Source of the DNA: an uncultured Hyphomicrobiales bacterium
GTDB taxonomy: Bacteria; Pseudomonadota; Alphaproteobacteria; Rhizobiales; Beijerinckiaceae
Direction of reading: 5' to 3'
DNA: 14,834 bases
Assembly: GCA_903916165.1 (NCBI GenBank)
Contig: CAIWVR010000289.1
Coordinates: 1 to 14,834 of the forward strand
Shown here piece by piece: positions 6,578 through 13,491 of the stretch. A model generated the notes under the pieces. That model saw nothing but the letters and a program-made list of their open reading frames with translations, did not search any database and was not told the DNA's origin. Both the position numbers and the translations under genes were made by a program. How positions within the stretch are numbered: position 1 is the stretch's first letter; each line of letters starts with the position of its first letter.

Positions 6578-7872
6578 GGATCTTCTCCTTTGATGGTGAG
6601 AGCGGCCCGCTCTTGCGCGCGGCCGAGCGCCAGCGCCAGCACGAGCCAGCCCAGCATGATGGGAATAGCGACCATGGCGGCACCGTAGGTTCCCGCAAGG
6701 CCGCGCAGGCCCGTGAAAGCCCATGACCACGCCACATCGCCGCCCCGGAAGACAGCGGTGTCGATAATGTTCTTGGCCTTGTATTTTTCATCACGATGAA
6801 CGGACGTGAACAGGATCTCGCGCGCAGGGTTCGAGAATGCGAAATTCGCCGTGCGCTGGATCGCCTGAAAGGCAACGACCACGATGAGGCCGGGCGCGAT
6901 CACCAGCGCCGCAAATCCAAAGGCAAAGACCAGCGGCAGGATGGCGGCGGCGGGCCCTGCGCCGATGCGCTTCACCAGCGCCCCGGTGGCGGAAAATTGC
7001 AGGGCCAGCGTGGCGAGGTTCGCCGCCAGGTCCATGGCGGCGAATATTTGCGTGCGCACAGCCGGATCGGCCGAGGCGGCGCGCACCACGTCCTGCTGGA
7101 TGAAATAGAGAAACGTCCCGGCCAGCGAGAGCAACGCCACCCAAAGGGCGATCCCTGCCAGATAGGGCGAGCGCGCCAGCAAGGCGAAGCCGTCGAATAT
7201 GCCGCCGCCGATCTGTGTCTTTCGCTCTTGTGGCACCGCCGGTTGCGCGGGATCGCGCGCGCCTTCGGCGGCTCGCTCCAGCCCCATGGCGCATAAGATG
7301 GCGACCTCGAGCATCACTCCCGCCACGATGAGCAGGTTCGCGGTTCCCAGCGTTTGCGCCAGCGTGACGGTGATGGAGGAGCCCAGCAGCGTGCCCGCGG
7401 TGCCGCCTGCGGCAATGAAGCCGAAGAGCCGTTTTCCCTGCCGTGTGGCGAACAGGTCGGCCATGAAGGACCAGAACACCGAGACGGCAAACAGGTTGAA
7501 GACGCTCACCCAGACGAAGAAGACCCGCGCCGTGTCCGCTCGCCAGTCGTCGTGCTGAAGCGCCAGCCAGAACAGCGCCAGACAGGCCACGAAGATCTGG
7601 TAGACCAGGGGAATGAAGCGTCGGCGCGGCAGCTGCGCCACCGCCCAGGCATAGAGCGGCGAGACCGCCAGCATGACGAAAAATGTGGCAGTGAACAGCC
7701 ATTGCAGGTTATCGCGCCCCGCAGCCACGCCCATTTCGTCGCGGAGCGGTCGCAGCACGAAATAGGCTGCAAGCAGGAAGAAGAAATATGCGAACGACCA
7801 GAGCACCGCGCCGGCCTCACGCGGGCTCACCTCCACGACATTGTTCAGGGCGCGTTCAAGCGTTTTCTGCAT
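6574..7872 (-). CDS. MFS / TLC-like (nucleotide-transporter-related) membrane transporter
   Basis: 432 aa with about 12 hydrophobic helices. The N-terminus SPREAGAVLWSFAYFFFLLA, then YFVLRPLRDEMG, is typical of a bacterial transporter group that is often hit by the ATP/ADP-exchange (TLC/Npt) model but occurs in free-living bacteria. Glycines in FIAAGGTAGTLLGSS (helices 4-5) also fit. The central loop is rich in Arg, Gln and Pro. ATG at 7872 is preceded by AGAGG at proper distance; longer in-frame versions add only an Arg/Ser-rich tail. The substrate is unknown. True nucleotide exchange is unlikely without a host-dependent lifestyle. The gene is translationally coupled to the exported aldo/keto reductase downstream, so the two products probably serve one process, for instance handling of a metabolite processed in the periplasm. 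Confidence 0.82.
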   Translation of the reverse strand: MQKTLERALNNVVEVSPREAGAVLWSFAYFFFLLAAYFVLRPLRDEMGVAAGRDNLQWLFTATFFVMLAVSPLYAWAVAQLPRRRFIPLVYQIFVACLALFWLALQHDDWRADTARVFFVWVSVFNLFAVSVFWSFMADLFATRQGKRLFGFIAAGGTAGTLLGSSITVTLAQTLGTANLLIVAGVMLEVAILCAMGLERAAEGARDPAQPAVPQERKTQIGGGIFDGFALLARSPYLAGIALWVALLSLAGTFLYFIQQDVVRAASADPAVRTQIFAAMDLAANLATLALQFSATGALVKRIGAGPAAAILPLVFAFGFAALVIAPGLIVVVAFQAIQRTANFAFSNPAREILFTSVHRDEKYKAKNIIDTAVFRGGDVAWSWAFTGLRGLAGTYGAAMVAIPIMLGWLVLALALGRAQERAALTIKGEDP

Positions 7873-7992
7873 GGAACCTCTGGGGCTGCGCGTGACGCTG
7901 CGAGACGCGCGCAATATGATTGTTCCGACACGTCCCCGATCGACGCCTGAACAAGTGTAAATCTTGCCTAACTTACGGATGTTGACAAGGTG

Positions 7993-8012
7993 GCCTTGCC
8001 AAATCGCAAGGC
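7993..8012 (+). other. Perfect 7-bp hairpin GCCTTGC / GCAAGGC
   Basis: GCCTTGC (7993-7999) pairs perfectly with GCAAGGC (8006-8012) around a 6-base loop. An alternative overlapping hairpin CAAGG-TGG-CCTTG (7986-7998) competes for the same left arm. Two mutually exclusive stems are the kind of arrangement seen in structured leaders, but there is no gene clearly behind it. Confidence 0.4.
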
Positions 8013-8163
8013 GGACATGCTTCCGGATGGACCCATGCGGCTCCAGGAATTGATGGGCCTGACGGTTTTCACCGACTGCGCCAGTATCGCAAGGACCGAG
8101 GATTTTGGTCCCGGGTCGGTCGTTGAGATGTCGTCCGGGAACGGAGCAAAGTCCCGATGGGAT

Positions 8164-8188
8164 GGCTGTTCTGACACAACAGCCTTTA
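8164..8188 (+). terminator. Perfect 7-bp hairpin followed by TTTAT, weak terminator candidate
   Basis: GGCTGTT (8164-8170) pairs perfectly with AACAGCC (8178-8184) around CTGACAC and is followed by TTTAT. The short T tract makes it a weak candidate terminator for a plus-strand transcript of the gap. No promoter for such a transcript could be fixed. Confidence 0.3.
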
Positions 8189-8269
8189 TCAACTCAGTCT
8201 CGGGTTCACGGCCATCAGGAATCGTGATGGCTGGATTGCCCCGGCGGCGCTTGAAAATGAAGGGGTGAC

Positions 8270-8284
8270 CAGCGCTGAGCGCTG
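8270..8284. repeat. 15-bp palindrome CAGCGCT-G-AGCGCTG
   Basis: A perfect inverted repeat of 7 bp arms around a single base. It is too tight for an RNA hairpin and suits a dimeric DNA-binding protein, but lies about 150 bases past the end of the mla operon with no obvious promoter near it. Confidence 0.4.
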
Positions 8285-8432
8285 TCTCACAACCGGATTG
8301 CAGAACAGGGCCATCAAAGCTGGTTCAGAGGTACGCTTTGCGCCCGCTGTTCACCCATAGGGCTGAGGCCAGCATCGCCAATGATGAAATTCTCATCACC
8401 GCTTCTGTCCATTCACGGCGCGACCCGCAGCC

Positions 8433-8750
8433 TCAAGCAGCGTAAGACGAAAAGAAGTCTTGAAGCCCGTAGACCTCGACGGCGGACGATAAGGCGTCCG
8501 GCAATGGTTCGACGGTCACGCGCATATTCTTCTGGCGCGCCTGGCGAATGAGCGACGTCATCAGGGCCAGAGCGCTCGAATCCGCCTGAGTGACCCCACT
8601 CATATCGAGCGCAAGGGCGCAGCCGTCCGCCAGAGGCTTCAGGTCACGATATAGGGTTCCGACGCTCTCCATCGTCAGCACCCCACTCAACGCAATGCGA
8701 TGCGCGCCCAGCTTGACCTCATGGCAAAGCGCGCCCGACGCACGTGTCAT
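8433..8750 (-). CDS. mlaB: MlaB-like STAS domain protein of the phospholipid ABC transporter
   Basis: 105 aa, a single STAS domain. In the MlaFEDB complex at the inner membrane, MlaB binds the ATPase MlaF and is needed for its stability and activity. The core LALDMSGVTQADSSALALMT aligns with the 'VDTAGLAL' segment of E. coli MlaB. The conserved functional Thr is replaced here by Ser (DSS for DTA), a conservative change. Lengths agree (about 100 aa). It is the last gene of the operon. Its ATG overlaps the stop of mlaC (ATGA, 8747-8750), so translation is coupled. No clear terminator follows. Confidence 0.85.
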   Translation of the reverse strand: MTRASGALCHEVKLGAHRIALSGVLTMESVGTLYRDLKPLADGCALALDMSGVTQADSSALALMTSLIRQARQKNMRVTVEPLPDALSSAVEVYGLQDFFSSYAA

Positions 8751-9334
8751 TTGCCGTTCTTTTGCTTCAGGACGGCAATCAGGCCGGGGACGCCCGACGA
8801 ACTGACAATGCCGTTGAATTCGTCACGATAAGCCGTGACCAGGCTGACGCCCTCGACGCTGACGTCATAGACGCGCCAGCTCCCCGAAGCGCTCGACAGA
8901 CTGTAATCAATGGCCACGGGCTTGGCGCGGCCGATCATCTGGGTGCGGACGGTCACGTCCGCCGCGCCATTATTGCGGGAGTCCCGCACCTGAACATCAA
9001 GATCTTTCAGATTGGCCAGCGCATTGGAATAGGTGCGAACCAGCATTTTGCTGAACTCGGCCACAACCTGATACTGCTCGCCGCCCGACGCCTTGGGCCA
9101 ATTGCGGCCCATGGCGACCTGGGTGATCCGGTTGAAGTCAAAACGGGGCATGAGCCATTGTTCGCCCAGAGCCGTGAGCTGCGTCTGGGAATTTGCGATT
9201 TCCGGATTCTTGCGAACCTGCGCCGTCACATCGGCCGCCATGCGGCGCACAAGCTCTTCCGCGCTTGCGTTTTGCGCCTGGGCGGGAGTCAGGCAGGCGA
9301 ACAGCAAGCAAACAGAAACAACGAAGCGCAACAT
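8747..9334 (-). CDS. mlaC: MlaC, periplasmic phospholipid carrier (Tol/Ttg2 family)
   Basis: 195 aa. ATG at 9334 begins a clean signal peptide (MLRFVVSVCLLFACLTPAQA|Q); in-frame codons further upstream give only an Arg/Pro-rich tail. The mature protein has the MlaC pattern: MPRFDFNRITQVAMGRNWPK, then a helical block up to LVRTYSNAL, then beta strands with VTVRTQMIGRAKPVAIDYSL and WRVYDVSVEGVSLVTAYRDE. The last of these is the family's strongest signature. MlaC shuttles phospholipid through the periplasm between MlaA at the outer membrane and the MlaD-bearing inner-membrane transporter. The gene lies 22 bases after mlaA and overlaps mlaB by 4. Confidence 0.93.
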   Translation of the reverse strand: MLRFVVSVCLLFACLTPAQAQNASAEELVRRMAADVTAQVRKNPEIANSQTQLTALGEQWLMPRFDFNRITQVAMGRNWPKASGGEQYQVVAEFSKMLVRTYSNALANLKDLDVQVRDSRNNGAADVTVRTQMIGRAKPVAIDYSLSSASGSWRVYDVSVEGVSLVTAYRDEFNGIVSSSGVPGLIAVLKQKNGK

Positions 9335-9356
9335 CAGCTTAACCTTGATTGGTCGA

Positions 9357-10064
9357 TCATCGGGCGCCCGCAGCGTCTCGGCCGGCCTGCACGATGGCGG
9401 CGCGGCGCTGGAAATAAAGGTTGCGGCTGAAGGCATATTTATCGAGGCTCGATGAGTCGATCAGATTGGCATTATCGACGTTGTCAGCCTTGATCTGGAC
9501 GAATTCAAGACCAGTGAGGCCGTAGGACCATGCGTCGATCATATAGGTCCTGGGGTCGGAGGCGATGCGCATCGCGCGGCCAACCGTGTCACGGGCTGTC
9601 GAAGGCCCAAGCAGCGGCAATACGATATAAAAGCCCGGCCCCGCGCCCCAGACGCCGAGCGTCTGACCGAAATCACCCTCGCCCTTCTGCAGGTTCTGGG
9701 TGGAGGCGATATCGATGAGGCCGCCCAGACCCACGGTGGAATTGATCAAAACGCGGGAGAAATCAGTCATGGCGTCCTTGCCACGGCCTTGCAACAAATG
9801 GTTCGCGCCAATGAAGACGTCATCCAGGTTGCTGAAAACATTGGCTACACCGATCCGGAACGGCTGGGGAATCACCGTGTTCCAGACAGCCGAGATTGGT
9901 TTGAAGGCGATCGTGTCGAGGACTTCGTTCAATCCGAAGATGCCGCGATTGAGCGGCTCGATTGGGTCATTGTGACCGGGTTCCTGGGCAAAGGCCGCCG
10001 AAGAAAGGCTCAGGCCGACAACGAGGGCCGTCGCAACCAATGCCGAGCGCACGAACTGAGTCAT
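9357..10064 (-). CDS. mlaA: MlaA/VacJ family outer-membrane phospholipid-removal protein, no lipobox
   Basis: 235 aa. Family landmarks are NDPIEPLNRGIFGLNEVLD (about 32-50), VFSNLDDVFIGANHLLQG, RVLINSTVGLGGLIDIAS, and GDFGQTLGVWGAGPGFYIVL followed by PLLGPSTARDTVG. MlaA sits in the inner leaflet of the outer membrane and lets misplaced phospholipids drop out to MlaC. E. coli MlaA is a lipoprotein. Here the N-terminus (TALVVGLSLSSAAFA|Q) ends in a normal signal-peptidase-I site with no cysteine, so it cannot be lipidated in the usual way. It must rely on its amphipathic doughnut and porin contacts. Its ATG overlaps the mlaD stop (ATGA, 10061-10064). In E. coli mlaA is encoded away from mlaFEDCB; here it is inside the operon. 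Confidence 0.93.
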   Translation of the reverse strand: MTQFVRSALVATALVVGLSLSSAAFAQEPGHNDPIEPLNRGIFGLNEVLDTIAFKPISAVWNTVIPQPFRIGVANVFSNLDDVFIGANHLLQGRGKDAMTDFSRVLINSTVGLGGLIDIASTQNLQKGEGDFGQTLGVWGAGPGFYIVLPLLGPSTARDTVGRAMRIASDPRTYMIDAWSYGLTGLEFVQIKADNVDNANLIDSSSLDKYAFSRNLYFQRRAAIVQAGRDAAGAR

Positions 10065-10534
10065 TTCCGGTCTCCAGAGCTTTCCGCTGCCTTGTTGTAC
10101 AAAAATTGCCCAATCAGCTTCTCAAGCACCATAGCTGACTGGGTTTTAACAATTCGCTCACCATCGTCTAGAAGGCGCGAATCGCCGCCTGTGTCCAAAC
10201 TTAAGTATTGTTCGCCAAGAAGGCCAGAGGTCAAAATCGCGGCTATTGTGTCATTTGAGAATCGGTATTCCGGGCGAATCCGCAATTGCGCCACCGCCTC
10301 ATAGGTCGCATTGTCCAGATAGACCGCCTCTACGCGCCCCACCACGACGCCCGCGCTCTTGACGGGCGCGCGAACCTTGAGCCCCCCGATATTGTCGAAC
10401 CTGGCCTCCAGCCGGTAGCCAGCCCCATTGTCGAAGCTGACGAGATTTCCCACTTTCAGGGCCATGAAGACCGTGGCCGCGACGCCGAGCGCCACGAAGA
10501 GGCCTACGGCGATATTGGTGTTGGAGCGATTCAT
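10061..10534 (-). CDS. mlaD: MlaD, MCE-domain lipid-binding subunit
   Basis: 157 aa. One N-terminal membrane helix (about residues 8-27) anchors it in the inner membrane. The periplasmic MCE domain spans roughly 38-115, with FDNIGGLKVRAPVKSAGVVV, then GRVEAVYLD, and the central TSGLLGEQYLSLDTGGD. MlaD forms a hexameric ring on MlaE that receives lipid from MlaC. A short helical tail (VLEKLIGQFLYNKA) follows the domain, as in other MlaD proteins. Its ATG shares one base with the mlaE stop (TGATG at 10532-10536), and its stop overlaps the mlaA start. Confidence 0.94.
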   Translation of the reverse strand: MNRSNTNIAVGLFVALGVAATVFMALKVGNLVSFDNGAGYRLEARFDNIGGLKVRAPVKSAGVVVGRVEAVYLDNATYEAVAQLRIRPEYRFSNDTIAAILTSGLLGEQYLSLDTGGDSRLLDDGERIVKTQSAMVLEKLIGQFLYNKAAESSGDRK

Positions 10535-11328
10535 CAGTTCAGGCCCCTAAACATCAGGACAGTCAGGATAAAGTCGAGCGTCAGCACGCTCAGGGAGGAG
10601 ATCACCACCGTCCGGGTGGTGGCCCCGGACACCCCTTCGGCGGTCGGGGCGGCATGGTAGCCTTCAAAGACGGAAATCAGGCCCACCGCAACGCCAAAAA
10701 CCATGGCCTTGAAGAGACCATTGAGCACATCCTGGCGAAAATCCACGCTCGCCTGCATCTGCGACCAGAAAGCGCCTGAATCAATGCCGATCAGCTCGAC
10801 GCCGATCAGATAGGCACCGATGACGCCCGCGCTGGAGAAAATCACCGCGAGAATTGGGAGCGACACGACCGCCGCCAGGAAGCGGGGGACGACGACCCGG
10901 GCGATGGGATCCACCGCCATCATGTCCATGGCCGCCAATTGCTCTGTGGCGCGCATCAGGCCAATTTCCGCCGTCACCGCCGACCCGGCGCGGCCCGCAA
11001 AGAGCAGCGCCGCAACCACCGGGCCAAGCTCGCGCACCAGCGAGAGGGCCACGAGGGAGCCAAGGGAATCGGCCGAGCCAAACCGCTGCAAGACCTCGTA
11101 ACCCTGCACCGCCAGCACCATCCCCACGAAAAGGCCGGATACGATGATGATCGCAAGGGAGCGCACGCCGGAGAAATAGAGCTGGGGTGCCAGCAGGCCG
11201 AGGCGTTTGAGCGTGCCACGAACCCGGGCGAGGACAGACCAGAAGAAAAGCGCCGCAAGCCCAAGCCGGGCCAGCACGCGCAGGGTGAAGGCACCAAGGC
11301 CCTCGAGGAGATCAAGCAGAAGCGTCAT
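10534..11328 (-). CDS. mlaE: MlaE, ABC transporter permease
   Basis: 264 aa, a polytopic inner-membrane permease of the MlaE/YrbE family. Signatures are SLVRELGPVVAALLFAGRAG, then SAVTAEIGLMRATEQLAAM, in the centre, and EGYHAAPTAEGVSGATTRTV near the C-terminus. Five to six hydrophobic helices are visible. MlaE is the membrane core through which phospholipid passes between the MlaD ring and the cytoplasmic ATPase. ATG at 11328 starts a normal MlaE N-terminus (MTLLLDLLEGLGAF). This start lies 17 bases inside the 3' end of mlaF in another frame, which couples the two genes. The frame stays open to 11427, but the extra residues are only antisense-like composition. Confidence 0.94.
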   Translation of the reverse strand: MTLLLDLLEGLGAFTLRVLARLGLAALFFWSVLARVRGTLKRLGLLAPQLYFSGVRSLAIIIVSGLFVGMVLAVQGYEVLQRFGSADSLGSLVALSLVRELGPVVAALLFAGRAGSAVTAEIGLMRATEQLAAMDMMAVDPIARVVVPRFLAAVVSLPILAVIFSSAGVIGAYLIGVELIGIDSGAFWSQMQASVDFRQDVLNGLFKAMVFGVAVGLISVFEGYHAAPTAEGVSGATTRTVVISSLSVLTLDFILTVLMFRGLN

Positions 11329-12136
11329 GTTCACCAAGCAATTGCTGAGCGTAGACCGACGCGGGATAATGGAAAGGCACCGGGCCATCAGGCAGGCCAT
11401 CGGCGAACTGACGGATGAAGAGGTCATCGCTTTCGCGCATGTCCTGCGGGCTCATGTCCCGCACGATCCGCCCCTCGGACAGAAGCACGATGCGGTCAGC
11501 GATCCGCATGGTTTCATTGACGTCATGGGTGACGATCAGCGAGGTCATCCCGAAGGCTCCGTTCAGGCGACGGATCAGGCGACCAATAATGCCCGCCGAA
11601 ATCGGGTCGAGACCCGTGAAGGGCTCATCATACATCATCAGCATGGGATCGAGGGCGACGGCGCGGGCCAGGGCCACCCGGCGCGCCATGCCGCCAGACA
11701 ATTGGGAGGGCGTCGAATCCGCCGCGCCACGCAGTCCAACCGCTTCAAGCTTCATCAGAACAAGGTCCCGGATCAAGGCTTCGGGCAGATCCGTCTGCTC
11801 CCGATAGGGAAAGGCCACATTGTCGAAAACGGTCAGGTCAGTGAACAAGGCACCAAACTGGAACAGCATGCCCATCCTGCGGCGCAAGGCGTAGAGTTTG
11901 GTGCCATTCAGGTCTCCGACCTCCTGGCCATCCACCCGCACGCTGCCGGACCAGGCGATATTCCGACCGCCCAGCAGGCCCAGCAGGGAGGTCTTGCCAT
12001 TCCCGGACCCGCCCATCACGGCGAGGATCTGCCCGTGCGGCACCTTCAGATTGAGGCCATCAATGATCGCCCGCTCGCCATAACCGAAGCGCACGTCCTT
12101 CAATTCGATGAGCGGCGCATCCATCGGTTCAGACAC
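11312..12136 (-). CDS. mlaF: MlaF, ABC transporter ATPase
   Basis: 274 aa from a GTG at 12136. All ATPase motifs are intact: Walker A GGSGNGKTS (42-50), Q-loop Gln93, signature LSGGMARR (146-153), Walker B LMMYDEPFTGLD (166-177, Asp170/Glu171) and switch His204. The C-terminal FADGLPDGPVPFHYPAS is the tail typical of MlaF. The protein powers phospholipid movement together with MlaE, MlaD and MlaB. I prefer GTG 12136 because AGGA sits 9 bases upstream of it. The ATG at 12124, four codons later, has no ribosome site; both remain possible. It is the first gene of the operon. Confidence 0.92.
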   Translation of the reverse strand: MSEPMDAPLIELKDVRFGYGERAIIDGLNLKVPHGQILAVMGGSGNGKTSLLGLLGGRNIAWSGSVRVDGQEVGDLNGTKLYALRRRMGMLFQFGALFTDLTVFDNVAFPYREQTDLPEALIRDLVLMKLEAVGLRGAADSTPSQLSGGMARRVALARAVALDPMLMMYDEPFTGLDPISAGIIGRLIRRLNGAFGMTSLIVTHDVNETMRIADRIVLLSEGRIVRDMSPQDMRESDDLFIRQFADGLPDGPVPFHYPASVYAQQLLGEHDASA

Positions 12137-12171
12137 GTTGCGGAATCCTGCGGTTGGCACGTGCAGCCCTC

Positions 12172-12205
12172 TTGGTCGATCACAGACAATGACCTTCGCG
12201 ACCAA
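12172..12205. promoter_or_regulatory. Inverted repeat TTGGTCG / CGACCAA in the mlaF leader
   Basis: TTGGTCG (12172-12178) and CGACCAA (12199-12205) are perfect inverted 7-mers separated by 20 bases, 36-69 bases upstream of the mlaF start. It may be an operator or a leader hairpin; no regulator can be named. Confidence 0.3.
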
Positions 12206-12347
12206 ACGCCATCGGGACGCCAGAGGACGGACCTCGCCCGCTTACACCAAGGCAAGCCACTGACGCAATTGAAAATGACGCCCCCACCGGAGCCGAAGGC
12301 GATCTTCTGGAATGTGAGGAAAACAGGCCCGGAAGAACCGAAACCTT

Positions 12348-12379
12348 GGAATTGACATTTTCAACTCTATTTCAATTCC
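12348..12379. repeat. Inverted repeat GGAATTGA / TCAATTCC
   Basis: Perfect 8-bp arms (12348-12355 and 12372-12379) around a 16-base AT-rich centre that includes TTGACA (12352-12357). Placed about 210 bases upstream of mlaF, it could be part of a regulated promoter. An AT-rich repeat of similar wording occurs at 13451-13474, on the other side of the IS element. Confidence 0.45.
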
Positions 12380-12530
12380 TGAGATGAACGCCTCCGACGG
12401 ATCGCCCGGCCCAGCGACACCGGGTTCCAGCCCAGAACCTCGGGGAGAGACGGTCAAAAAATGGGCTCCCGACATAAATCCATGGAATTTTTGACAAAGC
12501 TGGCGCACCCTCCAGGCTGTCTCGACCCTA

Positions 12531-13366
12531 GGGTTTCCCTTTCATCATCAAATCAGGTTCAAGGCTTCTTTTGGGGAGGCTGCCTTGGGTGTGATGGATC
12601 GTCTTGTTTTGAACGACGCGGCATGGGAGCGAATTGCGCCTTTGATCATCGGGCGCCCCGATCAGAAGGGCCCGATGGCACGCGACAGCAGGATGTTTGT
12701 CGAAGGTGTGCTGGGGATTGTGCGCACGGGCTTGCCATGGCGCGAGCTTTCCGAAAAGCGTTTGGCGATGGGAACAGCGTGTTCCGCCGCTTCCGCCCGG
12801 TGGAGCCTCAAGGGCGTCTGGCATCGGTTGTTCGAGCCTATGTCAGATGATCCCGACTTCGAATATCTGATTGTCGATTCTATCCTTGTTCGCGCCCATC
12901 AGCACGCTGCCGGGGCTCAAAAAGGGGGGGCTGAAGATCAAGCCCTTGGCCAGTCGCGCGGCGGCCTGAGCACCAAGATACAAATGGCCGCTCTGGGCCT
13001 GGAATGCCCTGTCCGCTTCACGCTGACCCAAGCCAGAAGGGCGATGCGCCGCAAGCTGCTACTTTGATAGAAGGTTTGCCAGCCGAAATGGTGATGGCCG
13101 CTACCGCCTACGACGCCAATGCCTTGCGCAAGATCATCGCTGCCAAAGGTGCCAGCGCCGTCATTTCCAACAATCCGTCCCGCGCCCTGAAATATCCTTT
13201 GGACAAGAATCTGTACGGCCACCGCCATCTCGTGGAATGCTGCTTCTCAAAACTCAAGCAGTTCAGGCGCGTTGCAACACGTTTCGCGAAAACGGCGCAA
13301 AACTATCGCGCCATCGTCACCCTCGCCGCGATCATTCTATGTTTGCGGTAGATGTCCACAGAACCC
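12531..13366 (+). mobile_element. Decayed IS5-family insertion sequence
   Basis: A frameshifted IS5-family transposase gene lies inside. Tentative ends are GGGTTTCCC...CATC at 12531 and, on the other side, the complement of GGGTTCTGTGG...CATC ending at 13366. The two 16-base ends agree at only about nine positions, so the inverted repeats are degraded or misplaced. The resulting length of 836 bp is normal for small IS5-family elements. No target duplication is visible. Confidence 0.55.
12585..13351 (+). pseudogene. IS5-family transposase pseudogene (three indels, catalytic Asp lost)
   Basis: The N-terminal half reads LNDAAWERIAPLI...FVEGVLGIVRTGLPWRELSE, as in IS5-family transposases. At about 12753-12757 a 2-base gain (CCGAAAAGCG) pushes the family motif FGDxNSVFRRFR into the next frame. 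A 1-base gain at about 12795-12799 restores the frame (WSLKGVWHRLF, then DDPDFEYLIVDS, VRAHQHAAGAQKGG, and GQSRGGLSTKI). Near 13026-13032 a 1-base loss moves the rest into another frame: QAATLIEGLPAEMVMAATAY, then KNLYGHRHLVECCFSKLKQF, ending in ATRF...LAAIILCLR. The first catalytic Asp (IVDS) and the Glu (HLVECCF) remain. The second Asp, normally in 'ADxxYD', is Ala (MAATAYD). The gene cannot make an active enzyme. A GGGGAGG ribosome site is still present before the start region. Confidence 0.85.
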
Positions 13367-13450
13367 AGACGCACCGACAGTCCGCGCAGGAAGAGTTCTT
13401 GATAGGAACGATGATGGTGGAGCATTTAGTGGAGCAAGCCTCGCCATCAA

Positions 13451-13474
13451 ATTGAAAACCTATTGACTTTCAAT
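13451..13474. repeat. AT-rich inverted repeat ATTGAAA / TTTCAAT past the tRNA 3' end
   Basis: Perfect 7-bp arms at 13451-13457 and 13468-13474 lie 18 bases beyond the 3' end of the minus-strand tRNA gene. An AT-rich stem of this kind without a T run is a weak terminator at best. Confidence 0.35.
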
Positions 13475-13491
13475 ATCTTAGGCAGGAACTC

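Larger units (their letters stand above)
7873..8432. other. 560-base gap with hairpins and decayed reading-frame scraps
   Basis: No gene was recognised. The frame is open on the plus strand at 7990-8268 (GTG start) and on the minus strand from about 8320 to 7968, yet neither translation resembles a family I know. From about 8196 to 8361 a different plus frame reads protein-like (LSLGFTAIRNRDGWIAPAAL, then ENEGVTSAERC) and stops. Another scrap runs from about 8362 to 8442. Such switching suggests a decayed gene. The segment also holds perfect hairpins at 7993-8012, 8164-8184 and 8270-8284, listed separately. Promoters for the transporter gene (minus) should lie at the left end. Confidence 0.4.
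12137..12530. other. Intergenic region upstream of mlaF, no gene seen
   Basis: The reading frames here (for example 12242-12508 minus) resemble no family and lack ribosome sites. The region should hold the mla promoter on the minus strand, but no convincing -35/-10 pair was found. It contains two inverted repeats, listed separately, and ends at the proposed left end of the IS5 element. Confidence 0.45.

Noticed and set aside
8744..9430. Plus-strand open frame opposite mlaC
   Set aside because: MlaC on the minus strand has a signal peptide and family motifs; the opposite frame has none and is a shadow.
11207..12355. Long plus-strand open frame (382 codons) opposite mlaF and mlaE
   Set aside because: It is the complement of two firmly identified genes, is rich in His, Gln and Arg with no family motifs, and arises from high GC content.
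12242..12508. Minus-strand open frame upstream of mlaF as a small gene
   Set aside because: No ribosome site, no family resemblance, and it crosses the inverted repeat at 12348-12379.
12753..12799. Programmed frameshift in the IS5 transposase
   Set aside because: The excursion needs a 2-base gain and a later 1-base gain, a third indel follows near 13028, and a catalytic Asp is lost; decay explains all of these.
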